In this document: one piece after another, positions 11,031 through 22,248 of the stretch | How positions within the stretch are numbered: the first letter of the stretch is position 1 | Layout: each line of letters opens with the position of its first letter | From: Diphasiastrum complanatum | Lineage: Eukaryota > Streptophyta > Lycopodiopsida > Lycopodiales > Lycopodiaceae | DNA length: 64,000 bases | Direction: 5' to 3' | Assembly: GCA_029204225.1 (NCBI GenBank) | Contig: CM055112.1 | Coordinates: 1,431,314 to 1,495,313, forward strand | Made by a program: the position numbers and the translations under genes | The notes under the pieces: model-generated | The model's database searches: none | What the model was told of the DNA's origin: nothing | Seen by the model: the letters and a program-made list of their open reading frames with translations, nothing else

Positions 11031-11492
11031 ATGGTGGTAGCCATTGATTCAAGTGAAAGCGAAATACCCGTCTTTCTGAACATGCAAACAAACAGACTAG
11101 TTCTGATCGACATGAAACATCAGGAAGAGTGCATGCAGGTGCTGTGTTCGTATTGGAATCCAAAGGTACAAACCCCCCCTAAACCCTCCCTTCCTTTCCC
11201 TTCTTTCTCTTTGCGGGCTTGATCTTGATGATAATGTTTTTGTTTGTATGTGCAAATGCAGGGACATGGCTGCATGCAGGGTACCATTTGACCACATCCA
11301 TTGCAGCACCAGCTCTGCTGAGCCTTCCCTTCGCATTTACAGGCCTGGGATGGGGTCCAGGAACAGTGGCCATTGTATTGGCAGCAGCCATCACCTTTTA
11401 TTCTTACACGCTCATTTCCAAGGTCCTGGAAGACACCGAAGCTCGTGGCCATCGAATAATTCGTTTTCGCGATTTAGCCCGCTTTGTTCTTG
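11031..11492 (+). pseudogene. Truncated GABA transporter 1-like (AAAP family) gene
   Basis: Two exons of a plant amino-acid/auxin permease resembling GABA transporter 1. Exon 1 runs from the ATG at 11,031 to 11,165 and begins MVVAIDSSESEIP. Its end, in another frame, reads HAGAVFVLESKG, so there is a frameshift between about 11,070 and 11,135. The intron 11,166-11,261 has GT-AG ends. Exon 2 (11,262-11,492) encodes TWLHAGYHLTTSI, PALLSLPFAF and FYSYTL, the first membrane segments of the family, and ends FRDLARFVLG at a GT donor. All later exons are missing: about 155 bases on, the sequence runs into repeat A. About 110 of an expected 450 or so residues remain, so no transport function is possible. 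Confidence 0.85.
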
Positions 11493-11648
11493 GTACATGC
11501 AGTGCCTTAATCCAGAAACCCATGTATTAGTTTTGCGACATTCACAAGGTCAAGTCTAATATTTTGTGATCATTCTTCTGGAAAGCTTCAATTTCACTGA
11601 GACCTCTTTAGTGTCCCGATTCCCACACTCTATATATTGCCCGATTCA

Positions 11649-11743
11649 GGACTGCTCTTTATTTCTCAAATTCCAACCCGAAATCAGAAACCGAGAAGCT
11701 GGACAGCTTCGCCTCTCTTGTACCTGCGAGCAGCACACAATGA
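11649..11743 (+). pseudogene. Secreted-peptide gene fragment (C-terminal 31 codons)
   Basis: Matches the last third of the type 2 peptide genes, ending in TGA at 11,741-11,743. The tail corresponds to the DSFASLVPASST-like end of the intact genes. All upstream coding sequence and promoter are absent because repeat A begins here. Confidence 0.85.
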
Positions 11744-13018
11744 CTATTTTGAAAGCCAAATAAGATCATTTGGTTTTTGTGTTCCCTAGACCCTACAGCT
11801 TGAAAAGCGAAAGCCAGCCATCTGCCATCAAATAATCAGCCGTCCATACGAAATCAGACATTTCTATACGGTTCGGTACAAATACAGAAGGGGAACCCAA
11901 ACCCCGTCAATACACTTCTCTTGAGTCTTGGTTCTCCATCATGGTCAAAGTTCCAATAAGAAAGCGAGGACAAATCTTATCGATCTTAAAGTTTTGTTTT
12001 TGCACATACATGCAGCCAAACATGAATTTGATGGTGGAGGCACGACTTTAAGCGATCTTTATTGATGTTTTTAGAGAAGGGCAAACTAACCATTCCATAG
12101 AGAGACATTAGAGAGAGAGAGATGAGTGGTAGAACACTCATGTGAAGTTTGGGGACCCTCTCACTTTAAGTAGTTATTTAGTCATGTGTGACTGCGCACA
12201 TTATTGTTATTAACACTTCCACTTAATGGAGCATTCACAAATTTATACATGCCACTAACATCATATGAAATGATCTTATTTAGTTTAGAACCATTATTAT
12301 TTTGACAATGTTGTCACTACTCCCACTTCACGTGCCAGCTTCAGCTTTTGATTTGATCTTGTGTTCTCCTCGGTCTATGCTTCTGAATCTCAAACACCTT
12401 CATACGGGCTATGTCAAGAGACGTCTCTTTGATCACCTACACATGGACTATATAGACTATGCAGCAAAATAAAATCATTATTGTAAAGATTGTCAATGTA
12501 GATCCTTAAGATCCTATTGCAAATGGCAAAAGGAGGGCTATGGAGCCAAACCACCCAACCAAAGAGAAAATGAAGATCAAACCTCAATCAGCATAACCGT
12601 CGAGCCATGGTGATTGAATACAAAAGAAGAGAAGTTTCTCACAATTGAATACCGGAATTTGAAAGCGCAGTAGGTAAAGCTTGTATAGGTATATATAGAC
12701 CTCAAGAGCCTAGGAATACTCCCTCTAGAACCTTAATCCTTTACTAAACTCATATTTAATTGCTATTGATATCCCTCTACATGCATATAGTCGTCAAAAC
12801 ACCATGCATTGTTCCACATGCCCTAATCAGATTGCATGGGCCCTCAAAAGGTTAGTAATTACATTTCTGGCCCAGTTCAAAATAATGAGACATAAATAAT
12901 AAATTCATACACTACATTCATACACTACAGTGCTAAATATCCATGTCGAGGTACTATGAATAGCCTTCTACCAGAAATGCATGTAACATAATTCTTTCCT
13001 TGAATTATTTGTGTTCTT
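11744..13018. other. Peptide-gene downstream DNA and LTR-like sequence, no gene
   Basis: Inverted match of about 59,330-60,585. No frame is convincing. It probably includes the LTR side of the gypsy element whose integrase tail follows, but LTR ends could not be placed. Confidence 0.45.
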
Positions 13019-13517
13019 AGAAGTGAAACCTAGGAAAATCCTTTTTTATCCTTTCGAACCTTTTGTGTGAATCACCATTCTAAGTGCATGCTTTCCATTG
13101 AATCAAGCACTTAGAGATAGAAAATTTTCAATTGCTTTTTGCTAATTCTGAGGATTTTTTCTATTTTTTAAGGTACACTAAGTGATATATCCTCCAAATG
13201 AGTAAGATCTTCGTCAAATCCAACTGTATCACCTTAATGTATAAATAATTTCAGTCAACTTATATGAAACATTGGATGAGCAGTAGACTTGTCTTGTAGA
13301 TCAAGTTCGTAATCTTATGATCCAATTTTTTTATAATCCGAAATGGTCCACAATATCTAGTAGAGAATTTATAATGCCCAAGAATCTTTAAAATTTCTAA
13401 ATATGCCCAATCATTAACTTTAAAATCTCTGGAAGACCTCTTAAAATTAGCACAACGCTTAGCTCTATCTTGAGCAATACAGATACTTTTATGTTCTAAT
13501 TGCAACATCTCTTGCAC
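13019..13517 (-). mobile_element. Ty3/gypsy integrase C-terminus with chromodomain-like remains
   Basis: The minus-strand frame 13,260-13,517 reads like the post-integrase module of chromovirus-type gypsy elements: AQDRAKR, then DFKVNDWAYL, then FSTRYCGPFRIIKKL. Broken frames after it (13,019-13,259) carry traces of a chromodomain-like stretch (KIEKILR and LIQWK-like words). Its partner on the other side of the window is 58,798-59,330. It is non-functional. Confidence 0.65.
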
Positions 13518-13727
13518 ATATCATTTAGGATATTGTCAACTTTTTAGACTCTTAATAGATTTAGTCTCCACATTAACTGGAGATCTAAACCACACATAAA
13601 TATAAATAGACTATAACCTATAGTAGAATGTTATCATTATATTAAGCAAACTCCATCAAAGAAACACAATTCTCTCAATGAGACTGCCTATGAGACACAC
13701 ATGTAAGAGACTTGATAAAATATCAAA

Positions 13728-13898
13728 TATATGATAAAATGAAGTTTTTGTCCATACAATAATAATACCCTACTATACTTCCCACGTGTGGATCCAAAAA
13801 TAGCAAAATATGAGAATTCTACACACAAGATTGCAAGATATCATCAAGATAGTGCACCATTGGATAGATGAACCCAAGAGAACTCATGTATAAGCATG

Positions 13899-13968
<70 letters not shown>

Positions 13969-14283
13969 CTTTTTCTTCACGAGTTTACATCCTTTTATAG
14001 AAGGTCCATGTCTCATAAATAATTTTGTGCTTTTCTTTCATATCAAAAACCTGATCAACAATGTCACTAGATTCAATGCATCTAGCATTCAAATTTGAAT
14101 GTGTCCAAACTCGACCTCCTAGCTTTCCCACACTTTCCAATAGTGGTAATTCAAATGAACTCTGAAAAAAATAACTTTCATAAAGTTTATCTCTAAGTCT
14201 AAAATGCATTTTGGCCTAATATTGACAATTAACCAAAATATGACTAAACTTGAGTAAACTAGTTGAACTTTCTCACAATGGCA
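13728..14283 (-). mobile_element. Copia LTR, solo or fragment
   Basis: On the minus strand this begins TGTGAGAAAGTTCAACTAG, close to the start of the full LTR at 25,544-26,174 (TGTGAAAGATTCAACTAG). It shares inner landmarks with it: GTGCACCATTGGATAG, AACCCAAGAGAAC, CATCCTTTTATAG and a CCACGTGTGG box. A GA tract at 13,902-13,965 interrupts it. Translated frames here are LTR sequence, not protein. Confidence 0.7.
13902..13965. repeat. (GA)n microsatellite
   Basis: An uninterrupted GA tract within an LTR; the inverted counterparts carry CT tracts at about 57,641-57,692 and 58,350-58,400. Confidence 0.9.
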
Positions 14284-14612
14284 GGAGACGGCCAGGCCAC
14301 TTTATCATCAAAGCACCTATAGTTTACTTATGATTTACTAAGCATTCATCCACAGAAAAAGTGCTTAAGACAGTGAAAACACCAAGATTGCTTCACAAAC
14401 CAATGTTTCTCATCATTAGGTTCACAATGGATCCATCATGGATCAAGTACACAATCACCATTATTTCTCTCTAAGCTGCATCCAGCACGTGTGGGATAGC
14501 TCATTGTACTTATCCATATCCACTTTGGATAAGATCTATCAAGTTTGCCACATCATCCATTGGTGGTTTGTGTTGACCTTCTAGATTCCTACAATCTAGG
14601 ACCTAACTCCTA
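14284..14612 (-). repeat. 330-bp dispersed repeat, reverse orientation
   Basis: On the minus strand starts TAGGAGTTAGGTCCTAGATTG and ends near a run matching TCATAAGTAAACTATAGG. Other copies: 16,526-16,865 (+), 55,340-55,682 (-) and 57,695-58,040 (+). Within repeats A and A' the two copies face each other around the copia pol segment. Confidence 0.8.
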
Positions 14613-14900
14613 ATGAGAGAGGGAGAGAGAGAGAGAGAGAGAATCTCTTTCTTCACGAGTTTACATCCTTTTATAGCAGGTCCATGTCTTATCAATAATT
14701 TTGTGCTTTTCCTCCATATCAAAAACCTTATCAACAATGTGACTAGATTCAACGCATCTAACATTCAAATTTGAATGTGTCCAAACTCGACCTCCTAGCT
14801 TTCCCACACTTTCCAATAGTGGTAATTCAAATGAACTCTGAAAAAAATAACTTTCATCTAAGTCTAAAATGCATTTTGGCGTAATATTGACAATTATAGG
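14613..14900 (-). mobile_element. Second copia LTR fragment
   Basis: A near duplicate of about 13,960-14,240 (same phrases CACGAGTTTACATCCTTTTATAG and GGTCCATGTCT) with a short GA tract at its start. It ends where the pol segment begins. Confidence 0.65.
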
Positions 14901-14935
14901 AGTTAGGTCCTAGATTGTATTAAATAATTGGAGGG

Positions 14936-16361
14936 ATAACATGCAAAAGGAGTGTGATGCTCTTCTGGAGAATCATACATGGAAGCTTGTGGATCTCCCT
15001 CATGGAAGAAAACCACTTAAGTGCAAATGGATCTATAGATTGAAGTACAATTAAAATGGGAGCATCAACAAACACAAGGCAAGGCTAGTGGCAAATGGGT
15101 TCTTGCAAACCAAGGGAGTAGATTTTGATGAAACTTTTGCTCGTGACTAATGCATTTCCCAATGGTTATTTGGAAGAGGAGATCTTCATGAGGCAACCCA
15201 AGGGCTTCATCAAAGAAAATCAAGAAGAGAAAGTGTGTTTGTTGCTAAGAAGCCCTTATGGGCTTAAGCAAGCACCTAGATCTTGCTATTCTAGGTTGAA
15301 TGCTTTCTTGAACTCTATAAGATTTGTTGTAAGTGCTTATGATCCTTCTTTGTACTTAAGATTCAATGATGGTAAAATCATCATTTTCATTTTGTATGTA
15401 GATGACATTATCCTTCGTGGAAATGATCATGATGGTATACAAGAAGTGAAGCATTTTCTAAAGAGTTTAAGATGGTGGATCATGGTAATCTTCATTTCAT
15501 ATTGGGAATAGAAGTTTCAAGAAGCAAAGATTTGAGTTTTATTTGTGAATCCAAATAGGCTTCTTCTATTTTAGAAAAGTTTGAAATGAAAGATTGTAAA
15601 AGAGTAGAAACTCCTATGGAGCAAAATGTAAAAGTTTCTAATAGTGATGATGAAGCATCCTTTGAGGACATCACAATATATAGAAGACTTGTAGGATCTT
15701 TGATCTATCTTACTATAACTAGGCCTAATCTAAGTTAGAGTGTGGGTAAACTATGCCAATCTATGCAAAATTCATTGGTTTGTCATTGGAAAAATGCAAA
15801 AAGGGTGTTGAGGTACATCTGGGCCACCAAGAAATTTTGCATCTTGTATGATGGATTTAATCTATGGGGCATATTCGGATGCTGATTTTGCAGGTGATAA
15901 AGTGGATAGGAGGTCCACAAGTGCTTTTGTTACCTTTCTTTGCAATGGCATAGTGTCTTGGATTTCCAAAAAGCAAGATACTATTTCTCTATCTTCAACC
16001 GAGTCCGAATACAACACTAACATCAACAACAAAGGAGATCTTATGGTTGAAAAGGCTTTTGATGGAGTTGCAAGTCATGGAGGCTGAGGAGCAACCAATA
16101 ATATACTGTGACAACCAATCAAGCCAAACATTAGCATCCAATCCCACATTCCATGCAAGGAGCAAGCACATAGAGATTGCTCACCATTTTGAAAGGGAAA
16201 AGGTTCAAGCAAAGCAAATCAAGCTACATCATGTGTCTTCTTCAGATTGCCTTGCTGATCTGCTCACTAAAGCCTTGCCAAAGGCTTCATTTACCAAGTT
16301 AAGATCAGCTTTAGGAGTTGTAGATAAATGTACTATAGATGTATCTTGTAAAAATTGAGGA
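14936..16361 (+). mobile_element. Ty1/copia reverse transcriptase-RNase H remnant
   Basis: Copia pol with the standard order. RT N-terminus: ALLENHTWKLVDLP, CKWIYRLKY and [13 protein letters not shown] core: EEEIFMRQPKGF, SPYGLKQAPRSCY and the catalytic LYVDDIIL. RNase H: AYSDADFAGD, STSAFVTFL, SLSSTESEY and DNQSSQTLA. Compared with its inverted partner at 55,847-57,340, about 77 bases are missing near 15,133, and several stops lie between RT and RNase H. A purine tract and TGTTAG at 16,363 mark the start of the downstream LTR. Confidence 0.9.
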
Positions 16362-16362
16362 G

Positions 16363-16525
16363 TGTTAGAATTTAGCAAATTTCACATGGTTTTTTTGATG
16401 TATTTGACATCTATGTGGATCCACACGTGTGAGGACCTATCCACACATGTGAAATGACACTTTTAATATTTAGATCCATTTTTATTAGCTTTCATTTGAG
16501 TCAAATATGACATCTCTGAAATTAT
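16363..16525 (+). mobile_element. Copia 3' LTR fragment
   Basis: Begins TGTTAGAATTTAGC right after the purine-rich AATTGAGGAG, as expected for a polypurine tract/LTR border. Contains CACACGTGTG at 16,423 or thereabouts. It is cut by the 330-bp repeat. Confidence 0.6.
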
Positions 16526-16865
16526 AGGAGTTAGGTCCTAGATTGTAGGAATCTAGAAGGTCAACACAAACCACCAATGGATGATGTGGCAAACTTGATA
16601 GATCTTTTCCAAAGTGGATATGGATAAGTACAATGAGCTATCCCACACATGCTGGATGTAGCTTAGAGAGAAATTATGGTGATTGTGTACTTGATCCATG
16701 ATGGATCCATTGTGAACCTAATGATGAGAAACATTGGTTGAAGCAATCTTGGTGTTTTCACTCTCTTAAGCACTTTTTCTGTGGATGAATGCTTAGTAAA
16801 TCATAAGTAAACTATTTCTTTGTTATCATGCCATACTGTAGTTGTACTTCACACGTGTGAAGCCA
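16526..16865 (+). repeat. 330-bp dispersed repeat, forward orientation
   Basis: Forward partner of 14,284-14,612; see that entry for shared ends. Confidence 0.8.
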
Positions 16866-17429
16866 TGGATCATCATTTCTTGATTGTTCTTGCTTGAAAT
16901 CACAAAGATTGTCAAATAGAAGCTAGATTTGGAAGCTAGTCTTGATATAGATCAAGATCCCAAGCCACCAATCATTTGTAGATCAAATTCAGTCCTTAAA
17001 CTCTAAAATTTGACATCAGCTAGTGCCAGGAATCTAGTTGCCAAGTCTTAGCTCCCTCTACAAGCACAAGCCAGGCACTATGCCCAGCACGTGTTGGTGG
17101 CCCCGAGACCAGTCAGTCTATGAATGAATGTAACCTCTTCCAAATTTGATAAAATTGATCCTTGGGGATGATTTCCATTTCAGTTTTGCCTCCGGGACTG
17201 GTCCAAGTGGAAGGACCCTTACTACAACATTTTTGTGTCATCGACACCTAAGGGTCCACATCGCCGACGTGCGGCTCGTTGCTATGCCATTTGGTCAGTT
17301 TGGCGACCACTCTGCCTTGGGTTTCATGTGTGGCTTGTCTTTGCCTTTGGTTACCTTTTGGGGACAGATTCTGAGTCGACTTTCAGGTTGGTTGGAATTC
17401 CAATTTTCTCAAGTCTGAATGGTTAAGCT
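16866..17429. other. LTR-like or inter-element DNA, no gene
   Basis: Inverted match of about 54,784-55,340. A 90-codon frame (17,146-17,418) stays open in both copies, but its product resembles nothing I know. The copies are recent duplicates, so shared openness is weak evidence. Confidence 0.45.
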
Positions 17430-18720
17430 TGTTACGTTTCTAAGTTGGCTTTTATGTAAGTGCACGATGGATGAATGTTAGATTTAAGAGCATGTTGGGA
17501 AAACCGCTCAAGTCCCAGTGCCCTTTGAGATGTTAGTGCAACAATAACACACTTGCTGTTGAAATGGCTGTGATTGTATCGGATTCCCTTGCTGATAAGA
17601 GCCTTGATATGTCTGTATTTGTGGCGGCATCTCTTGTAGCGGTGGTTGCTAATGTTGAGGCTGTTGCATTTGCAGTTGTTGAAGTTGGTGTGCTTGGACT
17701 GCAAATGCGCCAACGGATCTTACCGGTTGTAGTCTTTTACAATCATTTGTCCAGTGGTTATATGCATTACAAATCACACAATACCGAGTACTATTAGGAA
17801 ATTCATTAATATAATGTCTTCTTGATTGCAATGTTGGCAAAACCAGACATTCCCTTCGCGAAACTCCATAGTAACAGACTCTTTCGTCACTTTTGGTAAT
17901 GGCTCACTAGCTTTCACCTTCTGCTTATTCTTCTTTGACCATTTTCCATCACGCAAAGAAGAGAAACTCTCATCCGAACTCGAGGAATCATCTGATTCTG
18001 TACCTGTATCTGAGTCAAAATCAGACTAGTCATCTTGCCGATGATGTTGACGCTATTGCCGGTACTTCTTATGAGTGTCTTCTTTCTCCAGTTGTTTTGT
18101 AGCATCCACAATATGTTCCAGGCCCTGACCCTGTAATGAAGTAGTTCCCCGTCGAAGAACCTTATGTAATCCATGATGGAAATACTTACTGTGTTTTGCA
18201 TTTGCGAGTAATTCCTATAATCTATTTTTCAGAACCTGGAAATGTTGAACATAAGATAATACGTCTTTCTTTCATTTCTGCTTGGTTGCCTGCAATTTGT
18301 CTAGTATTTCTTCATCCTCATGTTCCTTCCGATACCTTTCAAGGAATGCCCTTTCCAATTCATCCCTCACGGTTTCTCTTGCAATCCATTCTGTGAGACC
18401 ACTGTAAGGCATTTCCTTTCAATGTGGGAAATAATTCCAATTTTTGAATGTCCTCCACTTCAGGATTCGCCTAACAAACTGCCAAAAACAGGTGAATGTG
18501 CATGTCGGGATCATCGTGCTTCTTACCTTTAAAACACTAGAATATAGCCACCTGAGTACGGTGGCCTATTGAAATAGCCTCCATTCCATATAGAATCATA
18601 GATTTTTCCAAATCCGAATAGCCAGCACCTCTAGACATTAGAGGCAACTCCACTTCCTCCTCTGCTAACTCTACCCACAATTCAAATTCATCCCACTCCA
18701 GAATATGCTACCAAAAAGAA
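17430..18720 (-). mobile_element. Retrotransposon gag remnant
   Basis: Broken minus-strand frames match the better copy at 53,530-54,611. They show a nucleocapsid-like region with two imperfect CCHC knuckles (CNQE-like and CNAYNHWTNDC), a preceding Lys-rich KKNKQKVKAS stretch and a Gag-like segment (YIRFFDGELLHY appears in a shifted frame). Together with a tRNA-Asp-like primer site just outside (18,722-18,745), this suggests a gypsy-type element. No pol follows it. Confidence 0.6.
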
Positions 18721-18721
18721 A

Positions 18722-18745
18722 TGGTCCCGACAATGGAACCAAAAA
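18722..18745 (-). promoter_or_regulatory. Primer-binding-site-like sequence
   Basis: The minus strand reads TTGGTTCCATTGTCGGGACC immediately after an LTR end (...CCCCTAACA). This resembles the TGGCGCCGTTGCCGGGGA type used by many plant gypsy elements. The inverted partner is at 53,476-53,495. Confidence 0.5.
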
Positions 18746-18747
18746 GG

Positions 18748-20118
18748 TGTTAGGGGTGTGTTTTAATCCCTTAACTCCCAATTCTTAATTTCGACAATGG
18801 AACCCTCAAACTTAACTAGAATCCAATAACAATAACAACAACAATATCTATCCAATAGCATTATACCAATTAAACAGAGGTAAACCATTGCAAACTACTG
18901 TTCATACGATAATTAATTAGATTCTATGAAAATATCTAACAACCATGCTCACAACACCCGACATATAAAAGTGTAATAGTCAATTTCAGAAGTAACAGCT
19001 GATACACAATATTCAATGCCTGCATGCTAGTTGCTCAAAAGGTCTTAAGCAAAGTAACACTCTCTTGCTGCTTGCAACTCACACAAAGACTGAACTAAGT
19101 ATAACCAGTAGTCGGCTCTCACCCTTCGTCTCCTGAATACGCTACTGCCTGAATAGTCCAATATTCAAAAGCCCCCCTTTTGGCTTCAGATTCCCTATTT
19201 ATCTTCCTGTGAAAACACCACAATTTCCTATCGCCCTTCATTGTAATGACCATAAATTGCCGTTCCATCTTCTTGTTTAGCACCGTAATTGAGGATACTA
19301 TAGTCACTTACGGTCTGTTCAGCTTCCTGTCGAAGACCACAAACATTACTCCTACAATTGATTGCTGACCATTCAACTTCGCCTTGAGTATGACTTAACA
19401 TAACATTCTACTTACAGCGACACTTCCTTCTTACACATCTAACTAATTGTGTCTATCCACTTCGTAATAATCAACTTACAATCTACAACTCCTAAACACA
19501 ATTACACTTTCAACATTTAATAATTACATTGGCTCTTGGCCCAGTACATGTCACAAATGGTCATATTGACCCTTAGCCCTATAGTAAGATCCAAAAATAT
19601 CCCTTTGATCTTTAGTTAGAAAACAATTAACTCCACCAATCTTGCCAATGTGAAAAAATTAGCATCTACACAAAAAATGAGATGCAAACTCTACTAGATC
19701 TTGATCAAACATGAACCAGAACACAAAGTATTGTTTTTGTCTATACAATAATATTAAGCTACTTTATTTCACACGTGTGGATCTAAAAATAACAATTATT
19801 GATCATTTTACACATAGAATTGCAAGATGTCACAAATATAGTGCACCAATGGATAATAGAACCCAAGAGAACTATGTATAAGCATGAATGAGATAAGAGA
19901 GAAAGAATTATTTCTCTTACCATGAGTTATATCCTTTTATAACAGGTCCTAGACCTAAATTGCCACGTGGTTTCCCTCCAAAATGTAAATCCTACTATTT
20001 TTCGGACTAGATTGAATGTACCCTACATTCAAATCTGAATCCACTCAAACACGACTTCTACATTGCCCACACATTCCAAAAGTGTTTATTCAAATGCATT
20101 TTAAACTAATATAACTTT
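18748..20118 (-). mobile_element. Long LTR of the gag-only element
   Basis: Runs on the minus strand to a ...CCCCTAACA end beside the primer site. The outer part (about 19,620-20,118) is clearly related to the copia-type LTR at 25,544-26,174 (shared GCATCTACACA, CACACGTGTGG, GTGCACCAATGGATA and AACCCAAGAGAAC). The inner part is different, so this is either a composite or two LTR pieces joined. The partner at 52,407-53,473 lacks the outermost 300 bases. Confidence 0.5.
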
Positions 20119-21290
20119 GTTTTTTTAGTTGCTTTCTTAGTTGTTTTTGCTTTTTTAGAGTGTTCTTAAGTAAATTTTGGGTAGAGTTAGCAGAATAAGA
20201 GATGGTATACTGCCTTAAACAAATCCACATATTTTGAGGTCTATATTGACCTCCACTAAATCTTACCCATTATCAACAGACTCATCGATAAAAGTATAGA
20301 TTTGTTTTTAAAATGTGAGATATATTATCATAAATTCTAATGTAAAATAAAACTGAATGTAGTCCCACACTACAAAACGTGCATCTACAATAAAAATAGG
20401 AGACAAACATTTATGTAAAAATTTATGAGCAAAGGTATACAATCTAGCATTTATGAGGTGGTAACAATCTAGCATTGTTTAGGCACAACTTGCTAATGTG
20501 TATCGGAAATCTGTTTCTGAAATGTAAAAAATTATGAGCAGAGGTCGGAATGCACCTTGGAATAAGTATGGTATGTTGCCTTAAATTGATCCACATATTT
20601 TGAGGTCTGTTCCAACCTCCACGTATTCCCACCCCAGTTGATGTAAATAAAATTGAATGTAGTCTTACACTACAGAATGTGGATCTTCAACAAAAAATAG
20701 GAGACAGACTGTTACAAAATTATACCAGTACCTGGACTTGTTATTAATTGTGTTGGTCAGCTGCTTGGATGATGTTTGAGCCTAAAAATCAGCATAAAAA
20801 CCTACAAAATAATTTCATTACAAAAACTCATACAACTATTGCCTTATGGGGAAATCATAGAACTACTCATCATAATTGAAGATTCTACTAAAAACCAAAA
20901 CATAAGATTTTCAAATGTATCATAAAATTCACAGATCTGTCATTTGAAAGCTCAAAAAAAATGTAAGGAGAGGTCAGAATAGTCGATGGAATAGACACGG
21001 GTACACTATTCAAAACAACATCGTGTATTCGGACCCTGTTAGTACCTAGGATCTGCTACAAAATGTGCGCCTCAACTGTTCTGATGGTGATCGGCCTAGA
21101 AATCAACAATGGAAAATGCATTAGAGAAAATTTTGGCCTTGGAAAGGCCCTATAAGGATGGTCACGTAGGATGACAATATTTTGGCAATGTAAAATACTA
21201 AAATAAAATCCTTTTCTACCCGTAGTCCTTCCCACACATACTTTGATGGTTAGCTAATATGTGCATAGTGTAGTCTGTGGCTGAAAAAAA
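20119..21290. repeat. Degenerate tandem repeat of about 300 bp
   Basis: Phrases recur in order. ATCCACATATTTTGAGGTCT occurs near 20,225 and 20,590. TGAATGTAGTC followed by ACACTACA and ATAGGAGACA occurs near 20,354 and 20,656. A weaker third unit follows. No protein-like frame is present. Confidence 0.55.
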
Positions 21291-21292
21291 TC

Positions 21293-21612
21293 GTAACTTT
21301 TGAACGACACCTCAGATTAGACGATTACGGTGCCATTTGAAAGCCCTCAACAAGAGCTTTTCAATGACACCCAACATGACCCAATTTTGAGCTACGGTGA
21401 AGAAGTTATGGTTGGTCAACACTTGGTCAACTACACTTAAAATAGATATCAGGTTGACCAAGTGGTGATCGATCAAACGTTTGACTGGCCATAACTTTTT
21501 CTTTGTAGTTTGAAACTGGGTCATGTTGGGTGTCATTGAAAAGTTCTCGTTGAGGGCTTTTTGATGGCACTGTAATCGTCTCAATCTGAGCTGCTGTGTA
21601 AAAGTTATACCG
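21293..21612. repeat. 320-bp inverted repeat (foldback element)
   Basis: The left arm (about 21,293-21,435) and right arm (about 21,455-21,612) are reverse complements with scattered mismatches. Shared anchors are CAGATT-GACGATTAC, AAAGCCCTCAAC and TTTTCAATGACACCCAACATGACCCA. The spacer is about 20 bases, so RNA from either strand would fold into a long hairpin. The 90-codon frame across it is a by-product. Confidence 0.85.
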
Positions 21613-22248
21613 TTTTTTTGCTGAATTGCATTACTACAAATAAAATGGCTTATTTATGGGTTGTCCCTGACTCAAAGATACAGTTCTTTGAAAAAGAAAA
21701 AAATATGAATTTAAAGGAGCTACGTTACCTAGATTTCAAATTTGAGTGTTTTGATTGGTCCATGTGGAAGAAACTTTTGAGAGAAAAAATAAAAAATATT
21801 TTTTTGAAAGGCCTCTTTTGTGCTCAAATTTTTTCTAATGCAAAACAAAAACCAGTATTGTAATTTGTTAAGTTTGTTACCACAAAAAAATAAACCTAAC
21901 AATCTAATTTTACACAAAGAACAATAAAGATCATATGGAATCCTGTATGTGCACCCAAAATTGGATATCCAGTTGATGAATAGAGGATTTGGCATCGGAA
22001 TAGCCGCTGATTTAACAAATCCCACAGATCGTGATATTCCAATAGGCATTCCGACCCTTTGTAGGTCTGGATCTACAGCAAAAGACTCTAGATCTACGGT
22101 TTCCTCATAGAAAATAAGCCATCGGAATAACAAATCCTATATATTCGTCTATTTCGATGGCCTTTCCGACTTGCCTGTTATCTTAAAAAAATTGTGTGGA
22201 TCCGCCGACTCCTTTGTTTCAATATAAACCTACATAGAAAGTATGAAG
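21613..22248. other. Intergenic, no gene seen
   Basis: AT-rich. The phrase CTACGTTACCTAGATTTCAAATTTG near 21,720 recurs at 32,045, so an old dispersed repeat is present. Confidence 0.5.

Larger units (their letters stand above)
11647..19817. repeat. Repeat A, inverted copy of about 52,407-60,675
   Basis: Read backwards, this 8.2 kb block matches 52,407-60,675 almost throughout: peptide-gene tail, downstream DNA, gypsy integrase remains, copia LTR pieces, copia pol, then a gag remnant and LTR. The left breakpoint lies inside a peptide gene. The right breakpoint corresponds to a point inside an LTR that continues here to about 20,118. Copy-specific changes include a deletion of about 77 bases in the pol segment near 15,133. 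Confidence 0.9.

Noticed and set aside
13985-14209. 74-codon frame MHFRLRDKLYESYF..., repeated at 57,400 and 58,098
   Set aside because: It lies wholly within copia LTR sequence; conservation reflects LTR copying.
17146-17418. Conserved 90-codon frame also present at 54,784-55,104
   Set aside because: The copies are recent duplicates, composition is unremarkable and no motif is seen; not listed as a gene.
21312-21584. 90-codon minus-strand frame
   Set aside because: It spans both arms of a hairpin and is explained by it.
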